Positions 34,974-43,798 of a stretch of DNA of 64,000 nt are shown here, in pieces. Source of the DNA: Burkholderia sp. WSM2232 (GTDB lineage: Bacteria; Pseudomonadota; Gammaproteobacteria; Burkholderiales; Burkholderiaceae); contig NZ_AWZV01000034.1 in NCBI RefSeq assembly GCF_000472545.1, positions 1 to 64,000 on the forward strand. Reading direction: 5' to 3'. The notes beneath the pieces are model-generated. The model did no database searches, had not been told where the DNA came from, and saw nothing but the letters and a program-made list of their open reading frames with translations. Every line of letters starts with the position of its first letter. The first letter of the stretch is position 1. The position numbers and the translations under genes were made by a program.

Positions 34974-35293
34974 CCAGAACATTCCGGCTGTGAAAGAAGA
35001 AAACAAGGAGTAGTGGAAGATGCGGTCTTTCATTCAGATTCTTACGGCGTTGCCCGGCGCAATTCGCATTGCGCGTCGCCTGACGGCGCGGCATTTCGCG
35101 GCCGTTGTCAATGCGCCGTTCCCAACCCTGGCTCATCGCCAGTCCGTTCTGCTGCCATGCAGGCAGCACGCCCATCAGCACATGAATCATAGCGAGCCCA
35201 TTGCGGCTCGTGCCCGGCCGCGTTCTCACGCAGCGTAGAGGCGCCATTTCGTGTAGCACCTTGTAGTCAAGCAGCACGCTGTACCCAACCGTC

Positions 35294-35306
35294 GTCATCC
35301 GATGAC
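35294..35306. promoter_or_regulatory. Dyad GTCATC-C-GATGAC upstream of flp1
   Basis: Perfect 6-base arms, 32 bp before the first pilin start and next to an AT-rich CATTAAATTAG stretch that could hold a -10 box. Possible operator for the tad operon. Confidence 0.35.
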
Positions 35307-35337
35307 ATTAAATTAGCCATCCTAAGGGAGATAAACC

Positions 35338-35511
35338 ATGAAATCGCTCATCAACAGCACCAAGGCATTCATTCGCGACGAACAAGGCGTGACCGCCATC
35401 GAATACGGCCTGATCGCGACGCTCATCGCGCTCGTCATCATCACGGGCGTGACGGCTGTCGGCACCAACCTCGCCGCCAAGTTCCTGTTCATCTCCACGA
35501 AGCTCGCGTAA
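35338..35511 (+). CDS. flp: Flp/Fap type IVb pilin 1
   Basis: A 57-residue prepilin. After a short charged leader, the prepilin peptidase site is G17-V18, followed by the Flp signature TAIEYG with Glu at +5 and a single hydrophobic helix (LIATLIALVIITGVTAVG). The peptidase CpaA encoded downstream would cut it and the Tad machine would polymerise it. A strong AAGGGAGA site lies upstream. First gene of the tad locus and too short for common gene-length cut-offs. Confidence 0.95.
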   Translation: MKSLINSTKAFIRDEQGVTAIEYGLIATLIALVIITGVTAVGTNLAAKFLFISTKLA

Positions 35512-35618
35512 CGCCGTGACGGGGCAGGCGGATGAAGCGCGCAAACGCACGGTCCGCCCCGCCTCCCCGACTGTAACCCGGCCGCCAAAGCCGTCTTCAA
35601 GTTCAAAGGAGAGTCGAT

Positions 35619-35792
35619 ATGCAATCGCTCATTCAATCTATTGACGCATTCGTGCGCGACGAAGAAGGCGTCACCGCAATCGAGTACGGCCTGATCGCCA
35701 CGCTCATTGCGCTCGCCATTATCACTGGGGTAACCGCCATCGGCACGAACCTCGAAGCGAAGTTCATGTTGATTGCTGGCTATCTGACCTGA
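35619..35792 (+). CDS. flp: Flp/Fap type IVb pilin 2
   Basis: A second 57-residue Flp prepilin, identical to the first at 42 of 57 positions by direct comparison, with the same processing site (G17-V18) and TAIEYGLIATLIAL core. Differences cluster in the leader and the last eight residues, which are exposed in the assembled pilus. It has its own AAAGGAGAG site. The pair looks like a tandem duplication allowing two pilin subtypes. Confidence 0.95.
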   Translation: MQSLIQSIDAFVRDEEGVTAIEYGLIATLIALAIITGVTAIGTNLEAKFMLIAGYLT

Positions 35793-35885
35793 TCCGCGCA
35801 AGGTGCCGATGGACTGGGTGCGTTCGACCCTTCGTCCATCGCACCGCCCGATTTTTTCCCTGTGGCCTATTCAGGAGAGCTCGCC

Positions 35886-36416
35886 ATGCTGATTACCGCC
35901 AATGTTCTGCCGCCAATTGCGCCTTGCGTCATCGCATTCGTGGTAGCTGCTGCAAGCACGGACATGCAGTGCCGGCGCATTCCGAACCTGCTGGTCGCCG
36001 CGGGTCTGATCAGTGCGCTGATCGTGCAGTGCTGGCTGAAGGGAATCGGCGCCGGTGCCATTGCATGGCTCGCAGGTGCTGCCGCCGGCCTCGTGCTGTT
36101 TCTTCCGCTCTACCTCGTGCGCGGCATGGCCGCCGGCGACGTCAAGCTGCTCGCCATGGTGGGCGCATGGATCGGTCCGCTGCTCGTGCTCTACGCGGCG
36201 CTCGTGACGTGCGTGGTAGGCGGCGTATGGATGCTCGCGCTGATTGCGCGGCGTCATCAGTTGGGAAAGGTGTGGGCCAACCTGCGTGTCATCGCGCATC
36301 CCGCGTTGCAGGGCTCGGGCACGGCAAGGGATTCCATCGAATCAGTGGGCTCGGTTCCCTACGGCGTTGCTATCGCGGCAGGAACCATCGCGGTGCTGCT
36401 GACGGGAACGGCATGA
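35886..36416 (+). CDS. cpaA: Prepilin peptidase CpaA/TadV
   Basis: A 176-residue integral-membrane aspartic protease that cuts Flp prepilins. The two catalytic aspartates are in STDMQCRRIPN (near residue 25) and RGMAAGDVKLLAM (near residue 86). It is short, as expected for TadV-type enzymes that lack the methylase domain. Start at 35886 behind CAGGAGAG; an upstream GTG at 35862 would bury this site. Confidence 0.92.
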   Translation: MLITANVLPPIAPCVIAFVVAAASTDMQCRRIPNLLVAAGLISALIVQCWLKGIGAGAIAWLAGAAAGLVLFLPLYLVRGMAAGDVKLLAMVGAWIGPLLVLYAALVTCVVGGVWMLALIARRHQLGKVWANLRVIAHPALQGSGTARDSIESVGSVPYGVAIAAGTIAVLLTGTA

Positions 36417-36534
36417 GCGGCTCGTAAGAGCAGGCCGGACAGCGATCCGGCGAGGCAGATGCAAAGACGCAACGGAAGCAACGGACGCAACATTCGCAGC
36501 GCACAAAGCGGCGCGCGACATCGGGGAGCAAGAC

Positions 36535-37920
36535 ATGAACGCGAACAACCCAGGCACGGACCACGCCACGCAGTCCGGGCAGGCCCCTGTAGCGGGAACG
36601 CAGAGCACCTGCGCGACGCTATTGCGCGCACCGCGCAGCATTGCGGACACTGGCCTGCCTGCGCTCTTCATCGCGCAGCTGTTGCTGAAGTCCATTTTGC
36701 AGAATGGCAAATCTTCGCTGGGCGATCTGATGGCGAGGCACTGCCTGACGGCCGCGGTACTCGAGGAAACCATCGGCTTTCTCGTGCGCGAGCATCTCGT
36801 CGAGATCGCGCACCGGGGCAATAGCGACGTCGACGTCCATCTGCGCCTCACCGAGGCGGGCCGCGAACTGGCCGCTCACGAAGCCAGCCGCTCCACCTAT
36901 TGCGGCCCCGCGCCTGTCTCGCTGGAAACGTACGTTAGCGTGGTCAACGCGTATTCGGTGAAAAGTATCCATATTGCGCAGTCGGACGTCCGCGCGGCCT
37001 TTGCAAGGTTCATCGCCGACATGTCGTTGCTGGATTGCGCCGTAGCCGCGCTGAATGCGGGGCGCCCCGTCATGCTGTACGGCCCGGCAGGCAGCGGCAA
37101 GACGTACCTCGCCGAGCGCCTCGGCAGACTGTTGCAAGGCGCCGTGCCCATCCCGTATGCGCTGTATGTGGCCGGCGACGTGATCCAGATACACGACCCG
37201 CTGCTGCACAGGGACGCGGCCCCCGGCGCGCTCGCCGGCGTGACCGACCGCCGCTGGCGCGTGTGCGAACGCCCGGTCATCATGTCAGGCGGCGAGTTGA
37301 CGCTCGCGCTGCTCGATCTTCAGTACAACGCCAATAGCGGCTTTTATCAGGCGCCGCCGCATATGAAGGCCAACATGGGCCTGTATGTCGTGGACGATCT
37401 GGGTCGTCAGCGCGTCGCGCCGAACGAACTGTTGAACCGCTGGATCACCCCGCTCGATCGCGGCGTCGACCAGTTCGCACTGCAGTCCGGAGCGCGCTTC
37501 GTAAGCCCGTTCGATGTATGGCCGGTGTTCTCCACCAACCTGACACCCGCCGAACTGAACGACAACGCCTTCTTGCGCAGACTCGGCTCGAAAATCCACG
37601 TCGGCGCGCTTTGCGCCGACGACTACCGGCGCGTCTTCGACGCTCAATGCGCGGCGCTTGGCGTCGAAATCGAAGCTGGCGCGTTCGAGTATCTGCTGAA
37701 CCAGTTGCATCAGCGTAGCCGCACGCCGTATCTCGCGTGCTACCCCGCCGATCTGCTCGGCGTGCTGCGCTCGTTCGCGCTGTATCACGGCGACGTACCC
37801 ACGGTTACCGAATACCGGCTGACGCACGCATGGCATTGCTACTTCGGCGCCGCGCCTGAGCATGACCAGACCTATCCATCCCATAGCGGGCAATCCGACA
37901 AACGGCATGCCGGCGCTTGA
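36535..37920 (+). CDS. AAA+ ATPase encoded within the tad locus
   Basis: A 461-residue ATPase not part of the standard tad set. Residues 45-115 look like a winged-helix region. The AAA+ core has Walker A GPAGSGKT at 183-190, Walker B YVVDD at 284-288, a sensor-1 Asn in FSTNLTP (335) and an Arg finger in NAFLRRLG (348-349). The lid follows to about residue 435, with a polar tail. The module resembles MoxR-like or transposase-helper AAA+ proteins more than secretion ATPases; TadA at 42389 fills that role. Its place between cpaA and cpaB on the same strand implies a role in pilus assembly or regulation. GGGGAG precedes the ATG. Confidence 0.82.
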   Translation: MNANNPGTDHATQSGQAPVAGTQSTCATLLRAPRSIADTGLPALFIAQLLLKSILQNGKSSLGDLMARHCLTAAVLEETIGFLVREHLVEIAHRGNSDVDVHLRLTEAGRELAAHEASRSTYCGPAPVSLETYVSVVNAYSVKSIHIAQSDVRAAFARFIADMSLLDCAVAALNAGRPVMLYGPAGSGKTYLAERLGRLLQGAVPIPYALYVAGDVIQIHDPLLHRDAAPGALAGVTDRRWRVCERPVIMSGGELTLALLDLQYNANSGFYQAPPHMKANMGLYVVDDLGRQRVAPNELLNRWITPLDRGVDQFALQSGARFVSPFDVWPVFSTNLTPAELNDNAFLRRLGSKIHVGALCADDYRRVFDAQCAALGVEIEAGAFEYLLNQLHQRSRTPYLACYPADLLGVLRSFALYHGDVPTVTEYRLTHAWHCYFGAAPEHDQTYPSHSGQSDKRHAGA

Positions 37921-37959
37921 TCCGCAGCTGCCCCAGCAACCCATGAAAGGAGTCTCACC

Positions 37960-38796
37960 ATGAAAACCAGTCGCGCAATTGTGATGTTAGGAATGGCTCT
38001 GCTGGCGGGTCTTGCCGCTGTCGCCTTCGCCTCGCGATGGCTGTTGCAGACATCGTCGTCGGCCGTCACCCCGGTCGCGGTGGCCACCGCCGAAGTGAGC
38101 CTAGGACAGCCGCTCAATGCGAACATGATCCGCACCGTGAACTGGCCGACCGCGAGCGTGCCGCCCGGCGCATTCAAGGACCCGAAGGCGCTGGACGGGC
38201 GCGTGGTGCGCACGAGCCTCGAACCCGGCGAGCCGGTGATCGAGTCGAAGCTCGCGCCGCAAGGCACGAAGGGCGGTCTCTCGGCGGTAATCGGCGAAGG
38301 CAAGCGCGCCATCACGGTGCGTGTGAACGATGTGGTCGGCGTAGCGGGTTTTGCGCTGCCTGGCAACTATGTCGACGTTATCGTCAACACTCAGGAACCC
38401 GAAGCAAAAACGGCCGACCCGCAACACAGCATCTCCAAGATTGTGCTCGAAAAGATACTGGTGCTCGCGGTCGCGCAGCAGGTAAGCCGCGACGACACGC
38501 AGCCGAAAGTGGTCAACGCGGTCACGCTCGAAGTTACGCCGGACCAGGCGGAGAAGCTCGACCTCGCGCGCAGTGTGGGCAGCCTCTCGCTCGTGCTGCG
38601 CAATCAGATCGACGACCGCCCGTTGCCCACCGGCGGCGCCACCAAGATCACGCTGCTCGGCAAGCCCGCCGCACCGGCGCCTGCAACCGTTGTTGCGGCA
38701 GCACCCGCACGGGTGAAATACGTCGCGCGCCCGGCGCCGAAGCGCGACTGTGTCGGTGTGCTGTCGGGAACACAAGGCAGTCAGGAATGCTTTTAA
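37960..38796 (+). CDS. cpaB: Flp pilus assembly protein CpaB/RcpC
   Basis: A 278-residue periplasmic protein anchored by an N-terminal helix (IVMLGMALLAGLAAVAFASRW). A SAF domain follows (VATAEVSLGQPLNANMIRTV to GRVVRTSLEPGEPV), then the RcpC/CpaB domain (GVAGFALPGNYVDVIVNT, VNAVTLEVTPDQAEKLDLA). It links the outer-membrane secretin to the inner-membrane machine. Strong AAAGGAG site. Genes from cpaA to tadG run on one strand with gaps under 120 bp. Confidence 0.92.
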   Translation: MKTSRAIVMLGMALLAGLAAVAFASRWLLQTSSSAVTPVAVATAEVSLGQPLNANMIRTVNWPTASVPPGAFKDPKALDGRVVRTSLEPGEPVIESKLAPQGTKGGLSAVIGEGKRAITVRVNDVVGVAGFALPGNYVDVIVNTQEPEAKTADPQHSISKIVLEKILVLAVAQQVSRDDTQPKVVNAVTLEVTPDQAEKLDLARSVGSLSLVLRNQIDDRPLPTGGATKITLLGKPAAPAPATVVAAAPARVKYVARPAPKRDCVGVLSGTQGSQECF

Positions 38797-38874
38797 TCAC
38801 ACACGCAATCAAGCGACACCGCGGCGTCTGACGCACGACGGCTTGCTCGCAGCGGGCTACGGGGAGATAACGAA

Positions 38875-40725
38875 ATGAAATCGAGTCAACAGAAGTTCGG
38901 CAAGGACAGCGCCATTCGCGCCGCGCTGCTGACCACCGCGGTATGTATCGCGCTGCTCGCGGCACGCGGCTTGTATGCGCAGGAAGCACCGGAGAACACC
39001 AGAGCCGCCGCGATGCCCCTGCCGCACGGCCCGGTGCAGATGACCATCAGCATGAATGCCGCGCCGCCACAGCCCGCGAGCGCAATGCAAAGCGCTGCCG
39101 CACGCGGCCCCGCCTGCACGCGCACGCAGAGCGACCAGCGCACCGTGGTGGTCCCCGTCGGCAAGTCCACGCTGATGCCGACCGCGGAACCGGTGCGCAA
39201 TCGCACGCTAGGCAACCCGCTCGTCGCGCAAGCGACCATGGTTTCGCCGCAAACGCTGTATGTGGTCGGCATGGCGGTGGGCACCACCAACATGATCGTG
39301 CAGGGCAAGAGCGGCGCCTGCGAAGTCATCAACGTCGTGGTGAACGCCGATTCGGGCGGCCTGCAAACTTCGCTGTCCCAACTGATGCCAGACGAGCCTA
39401 ACATCCGCGTCTCCACGGTGGCGGGCGACCTCGTGCTCGCGGGCCGAGTGTCCAGCGCGCAGGCCGCGGCCCAGGCGCAGGAAATCGCAAAAGCGTACGC
39501 GCGCAGCACGCTGCCGGGCGCCAACGGCGGCGCGAACGGCAACGGCAATGCGGCCGGCAAGACCGCCACCGTGCTGAACATGATGAGCGTCGACTCGCCG
39601 CAACAGGTGATGCTGGAGGTGAAGGTTGCCGAAGTCTCGAAGACGGTGCTCAACCAGTTGGGCGCGGCGATGAACATTCAGGGCGGCTTCGGATCGTGGA
39701 GCGGCGCGCTGCTCAGCAGCCTGCTCGCAGGCGTGTCGAGCATCGTCGACGTGAACAAGGCGAACAACCGGCCGTTCAATGTCGCGATAGACGGCCAGCA
39801 TGGCGACAACCTCGTGAAGATTCTCGCCGAGCCGAATCTCGTCACGCTGAGCGGGCAGGAAGCCACCTTCCTCGCGGGCGGCAAAGTCTTCATTCCGATT
39901 CCGCAGAGCAACCTGAACGGCGTGTCGACCATCATCCTGCAGGAAGAGGAATTCGGCGTGGGCCTGAAGTTCACGCCGACTGTGCTCGCGGGCGGCCGCA
40001 TCAACCTGAAGGTCGCGCCGGAAGTGTCGGAGCTGTCGTCCACGGGCGTCACGGTCGGCGCAACGAACACCAACAACCTCACCGTACTGCCGCTGATCAC
40101 CACGCGCCGCGCCTCCACCACAGTGCAGATGAACGACGGCGAGACCTTCGCGATTGGCGGGCTCATCAAGAACAACGCGTCGGGCACGTTAAAGGCGATA
40201 CCGGGCGTTGGCGAAGTGCCGGTGCTCGGCGCGCTCTTCAGAAGCACGTCGTATCAGCAGGACCGCACGGAACTGGTGTTCATCATCACGCCGCACCTCG
40301 TGAAGCCGCTGCAGACCGCCGCCAGTCTGCCGCTGCCAACGGACCGTCTGAAAACGCCGAACGAAGCCGACGTCTACCTGATGGGCAACATGGAAGGCCG
40401 CGATCCGGCGGGCAGCACAAAGCCCGCGCCGCCGATGCCGGCTCCGGCACCTGCGCCGGCCATGGCTCCCGCACCGTCGCAACCGCAAGCGCCGGCCATG
40501 CCGCCCGCGGCTGAACCGCCCGTCTCCGCGATGGTGCCCACGCCCGCCGCAAGCGCTGCGCCGCTGCCCGAGCCGCAAGCCGTCACGCCCGCGCAAAACG
40601 GCAAGCCCGCCGACGACGCTGCAGCGCACGCCGCGCAAGTGGAAGCAAGGGCCGCGCAGATCGCCGCACGCGAGGCGCAGCCCTCAGACAAACCGCGCTC
40701 GCCGTCCGCTCGCGCTCACAACTAA
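38875..40725 (+). CDS. cpaC: Flp pilus secretin CpaC/RcpA
   Basis: Outer-membrane channel of 616 residues. Signal peptide to about residue 37 (ALLTTAVCIALLAARGLYAQ). The pilus-specific N-terminal domain includes VGKSTLMPTAEPVRNRTLGNP and a BON-like segment. The secretin core has VMLEVKVAEVSKTVLNQLG, AEPNLVTLSGQEATFLAGG and GETFAIGGLIKNN. The last 120 residues are Pro/Ala-rich and probably unstructured, longer than usual for CpaC. It forms the pore for the Flp pilus. Confidence 0.94.
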   Translation: MKSSQQKFGKDSAIRAALLTTAVCIALLAARGLYAQEAPENTRAAAMPLPHGPVQMTISMNAAPPQPASAMQSAAARGPACTRTQSDQRTVVVPVGKSTLMPTAEPVRNRTLGNPLVAQATMVSPQTLYVVGMAVGTTNMIVQGKSGACEVINVVVNADSGGLQTSLSQLMPDEPNIRVSTVAGDLVLAGRVSSAQAAAQAQEIAKAYARSTLPGANGGANGNGNAAGKTATVLNMMSVDSPQQVMLEVKVAEVSKTVLNQLGAAMNIQGGFGSWSGALLSSLLAGVSSIVDVNKANNRPFNVAIDGQHGDNLVKILAEPNLVTLSGQEATFLAGGKVFIPIPQSNLNGVSTIILQEEEFGVGLKFTPTVLAGGRINLKVAPEVSELSSTGVTVGATNTNNLTVLPLITTRRASTTVQMNDGETFAIGGLIKNNASGTLKAIPGVGEVPVLGALFRSTSYQQDRTELVFIITPHLVKPLQTAASLPLPTDRLKTPNEADVYLMGNMEGRDPAGSTKPAPPMPAPAPAPAMAPAPSQPQAPAMPPAAEPPVSAMVPTPAASAAPLPEPQAVTPAQNGKPADDAAAHAAQVEARAAQIAAREAQPSDKPRSPSARAHN

Positions 40726-40745
40726 TGCGTCTTCCGGAGAACATC

Positions 40746-41084
40746 ATGACCAATCGCATCGTTTCCTTCTCGCGCTGGGCTGCGTTTCTCGTGCCGGCGT
40801 GCCTCGCGCTCAACGGCTGCATGTCGACGACGCCCGACTTCGACCGCCACTTCGGCGAATCAGTGAGGAGCTTCACCGCCGCGCAGATCATCGATCCGGA
40901 CGCGGCAACGAAAAACCCGTACACGCCCGGCGTGGACGGCAAGGCCGCCGTCGGCGCCATGGCCAACTACAGCGCGTCGTTCAAGGCGCCGCCAAGAACC
41001 GCGAATGCGTTCGTGATCGGCGTGGGTGGGCGCGGCGCCGCCGGCGAAGGCGCGGCCATGCCCGCGGCCGGCAACGGCGACTAG
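40746..41084 (+). CDS. Putative tad-locus lipoprotein
   Basis: A 112-residue lipoprotein with a lipobox LALNGC (Cys near residue 25). The rest is polar with a Gly/Ala-rich C-terminus (GVGGRGAAGEGAAM). It occupies the slot where cpaD/rcpB normally lies but is too short and shows no CpaD domain. It may act as a secretin pilotin. Start at 40746 after CCGGAGAAC; the earlier frame start at 40725 overlaps the secretin stop. Confidence 0.78.
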   Translation: MTNRIVSFSRWAAFLVPACLALNGCMSTTPDFDRHFGESVRSFTAAQIIDPDAATKNPYTPGVDGKAAVGAMANYSASFKAPPRTANAFVIGVGGRGAAGEGAAMPAAGNGD

Positions 41085-41157
41085 GCGACCCCGTCCCGCG
41101 CGCGGCGAGAGCCGCCGCGGGGGCCCACCAGCCAATGAATCCGCGGATGACAACATC

Positions 41158-42369
41158 ATGATCAATATCCTCATCAACTCCGAGCACACGGGGCGAATGG
41201 CCGAGATCGTTCGTCTCGTGACGGACTGCGGCAATTGCACCTCGACCCGCATGCAGGGCGCGCCTTCCGCGCTGCTCGAACGCGGCGACAGTCTGGATGC
41301 GTTCGATGTCCTGATCATCGACGCAGCTTCGCCGGAGCGCGCCGAACTCGACTCGGTCAACGTGCTGGTGCACCGCTATCCGCGCCTCACTTGCCTGCTG
41401 CTGTTGCCGCAGACATCGCCGGATACGTTGATCGCCGCGATGCGCGCCGGCATTCGCGACGTGCTGAACTGGCCGCTCGACGCGCGCGCTCTCGGCGACG
41501 CCGTGCAGCGCGCAATGGCTCCGCACGCCGCCGACGCGCGCCACGAAACGCACATGGTGTCGTTCATTTCGTGCAAAGGCGGCGCCGGCACCAGTCTGAT
41601 CGCGGCCAACGTGGGCCACGCAATCGCGACGCTGCACGGCAAGCGCGTGTTGCTCGTCGATCTGAACCAGATGTTCGCGGACGCCGCGTTTCTTGTCAGC
41701 GATCAGGAACCGCCCTCGACCTTGCCGCAAATGTGCGCGCAGATCGAGCGCATGGACGCCGCCTTTCTCGACGCATCGCTCTCGCACGTGACGCCGGGCT
41801 TTCATGTGCTCGCGGGCGCGGGCGATCCAATCAAGGCGCTCGACATTCGCGAAGAGCAACTGGAATGGATTCTCGGCGTTGCGGCGCCGCGTTACGACGT
41901 CGTGCTGTTCGACCTGGGTCAGAGCATTAATGCGCTGTCGATTGTCGCGCTCGACCGCAGCGCGGAAATTCACATGGTGCTGCAGGCCAGCATGCCGTAT
42001 GTACGAGCCGCGCGCCGTCTGCAGGAAATGCTGGTGTCGCTCGCGTATTCGCCCGAGCGTCTGCGTCTTTTGCTGAACCGGCACCGCCGCCATGACGAAC
42101 GGGCGGCGAGCGCGCTCGAACAGGTGCTAGGCAAACGCCCTTCGCACGTGATTGCCGACGACCCGCAAGCCGCTACCGAGGCCGTCAATCTCGGTGAACC
42201 CGTGCTGAAGGTGGCGCGCAGCAGCGCGCTCGCGCGCGGCGTGCGGGCGCTCGCCCAGAGCATCGTCAATCAGTCGGCGGGCGCCGTTGCGCAGAAGAAG
42301 CGCGAAGAACCGCTGCTCAGCCGGCTGTTCAGCCGCTCCGCGACACAGCGGCAGTCGACGGCGTCATAA
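41158..42369 (+). CDS. cpaE: Pilus localisation ATPase-like protein CpaE/TadZ
   Basis: A 403-residue protein with an N-terminal receiver-like domain (residues 1-125, including VLIIDAASPERAELD) and a C-terminal ParA/MinD-like domain. The deviant Walker A is FISCKGGAGTSLIAANVGHA (about 138-157) and the Walker B region is YDVVLFDLGQSI. TadZ places the pilus machine at the cell pole. Start at 41158 (MINILIN), after which the receiver fold begins; the longer frame is Arg/Pro-rich and unlikely. Confidence 0.92.
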   Translation: MINILINSEHTGRMAEIVRLVTDCGNCTSTRMQGAPSALLERGDSLDAFDVLIIDAASPERAELDSVNVLVHRYPRLTCLLLLPQTSPDTLIAAMRAGIRDVLNWPLDARALGDAVQRAMAPHAADARHETHMVSFISCKGGAGTSLIAANVGHAIATLHGKRVLLVDLNQMFADAAFLVSDQEPPSTLPQMCAQIERMDAAFLDASLSHVTPGFHVLAGAGDPIKALDIREEQLEWILGVAAPRYDVVLFDLGQSINALSIVALDRSAEIHMVLQASMPYVRAARRLQEMLVSLAYSPERLRLLLNRHRRHDERAASALEQVLGKRPSHVIADDPQAATEAVNLGEPVLKVARSSALARGVRALAQSIVNQSAGAVAQKKREEPLLSRLFSRSATQRQSTAS

Positions 42370-42388
42370 CGTCAGCCAGGAGAATCTC

Positions 42389-43756
42389 ATGTCACTTCGC
42401 GAACAGATGTCGTCACAGGCAGTGCATGCGCTGCCGGAACGCCAGCCAGGCGCACGCGCGCCGCTCGGCCTCGCCCGCACCGCCTACCAGACGCTCAAGC
42501 GCAAGGTTCACGAGGCCGTGCTCGACCGCGTCGAACTCGAACGGCTCGCGCGTTTGCCGGCCGAACAGGTCCGCCAGGAGATCGGCGGACTGATCGCGCG
42601 TATCCTCGAAGAAGACAAGGCGCCCGTCAACGATCTGGAACGCAGGCAACTGACCACCGACATTCACGACGAGATGTTCGGCTTCGGTCCGCTCGAAGCG
42701 CTGCTGCGCGACCCGACCGTGTCGGACATTCTGGTCAACACGCACCGCACCACTTACGTCGAACGCCGCGGCCGTCTGGAACTGACGGACGTCACGTTCT
42801 ACGACGACGCGCACCTCATGAAGGTGATCGAGAAGATCGTTTCGCGAGTCGGGCGGCGCATCGACGAATCCAGTCCGATGGTCGATGCGCGTCTGCCTGA
42901 CGGCTCTCGCGTCAATGCGATCATCCCGCCTTCCGCCGTGGACGGACCGTTGATGTCCATTCGCCGTTTCGCGGTGAATCCGCTGCAAATGAGCGACCTG
43001 ATCGCGTCGCAGAGCCTCACGCCGCCAATGGCAGAACTGCTCGACGCGCTCACGCGCGCGAAGGTCAACGTGCTGGTGTCGGGCGGCACGGGCAGCGGCA
43101 AGACAACGCTGCTCAACATCCTCTCGGGTTTCATTCCGGAGGGCGAGCGCGTGGTGACCATAGAAGACGCGGCCGAACTGCAGCTGCGCCAGCACCACGT
43201 ACTACGTCTCGAGACGCGGCCGCCGAATGTCGAAGGACGCGGCGAAGTCACGCAACGCACACTGGTACGCAATGCGCTGCGGATGCGGCCGGACCGCATC
43301 ATCCTTGGCGAAGTGCGCGGCGCCGAAGCGCTCGACATGCTCAATGCAATGAACACCGGCCACGAAGGCTCGCTCGCGACGATTCACGCCAACACGCCGC
43401 GCGACGCGCTCACGCGCCTCGAAAACATGATCAGCCTCGCCGGTCTCGCACTGCCGCCGAAAAATCTGCGCCAGCAGATCTCGTCGGCAATCTCGGTGGT
43501 GGTTCAGGTCGCCCGCCTGACCGACGGACGCCGCAAGGTGGTCAGCATTCAGGAGTTGACCGGCATGGAAGGCGAGATGGTGAACATGCAGGAGATCTTC
43601 ACGTTCAGACGGACCGGCGTGGATCAGACCGGCGCGGTGCGCGGCCACTTCTGCGCGACCGGCGTGAGACCGAGATTCACCGAGCGGCTGCAGGCCTTCG
43701 GCATTGCGCTGCCCGACAATCTCTACGATCCGGCCAGGCATTTCGACACGGCATGA
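42389..43756 (+). CDS. cpaF: Flp pilus assembly ATPase CpaF/TadA
   Basis: A 455-residue type II/IV secretion ATPase that powers pilus assembly. Residues 1-70 are variable; the core starts with DEMFGFGPLEALLRDPTVSDILVN. The Walker A is SGGTGSGKTTLLN, followed by the Asp box ERVVTIEDAAELQL, Walker B RIILGEVRGAEAL, and the His box TGHEGSLATIHANTPRDAL. It works with TadB and TadC in the membrane. Ribosome binding site CAGGAG. Confidence 0.95.
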   Translation: MSLREQMSSQAVHALPERQPGARAPLGLARTAYQTLKRKVHEAVLDRVELERLARLPAEQVRQEIGGLIARILEEDKAPVNDLERRQLTTDIHDEMFGFGPLEALLRDPTVSDILVNTHRTTYVERRGRLELTDVTFYDDAHLMKVIEKIVSRVGRRIDESSPMVDARLPDGSRVNAIIPPSAVDGPLMSIRRFAVNPLQMSDLIASQSLTPPMAELLDALTRAKVNVLVSGGTGSGKTTLLNILSGFIPEGERVVTIEDAAELQLRQHHVLRLETRPPNVEGRGEVTQRTLVRNALRMRPDRIILGEVRGAEALDMLNAMNTGHEGSLATIHANTPRDALTRLENMISLAGLALPPKNLRQQISSAISVVVQVARLTDGRRKVVSIQELTGMEGEMVNMQEIFTFRRTGVDQTGAVRGHFCATGVRPRFTERLQAFGIALPDNLYDPARHFDTA

Positions 43757-43798
43757 TGCCGGCGTCGGCGGCATGCGGCTCATCTTTGTGAGGCTTTC

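Larger units (their letters stand above)
34345..35337. other. Long intergenic region upstream of the tad locus
   Basis: Nearly 1 kb without a convincing gene. Short open frames on both strands (for example 34695-35033 minus and 35020-35238 plus) have no recognisable domain, weak ribosome binding sites and mixed codon use. GC content is lower than in flanking genes, suggesting decayed or acquired DNA. It holds a strong inverted repeat at 34949-34973 and a dyad at 35294-35306, and must contain the tad operon promoter. Confidence 0.6.

Noticed and set aside
35020..35238. 72-residue plus-strand frame upstream of flp1
   Set aside because: It begins behind AAGGAG-like bases, but the product is a His/Arg/Pro mix with no family resemblance and sits in a non-coding-looking stretch.
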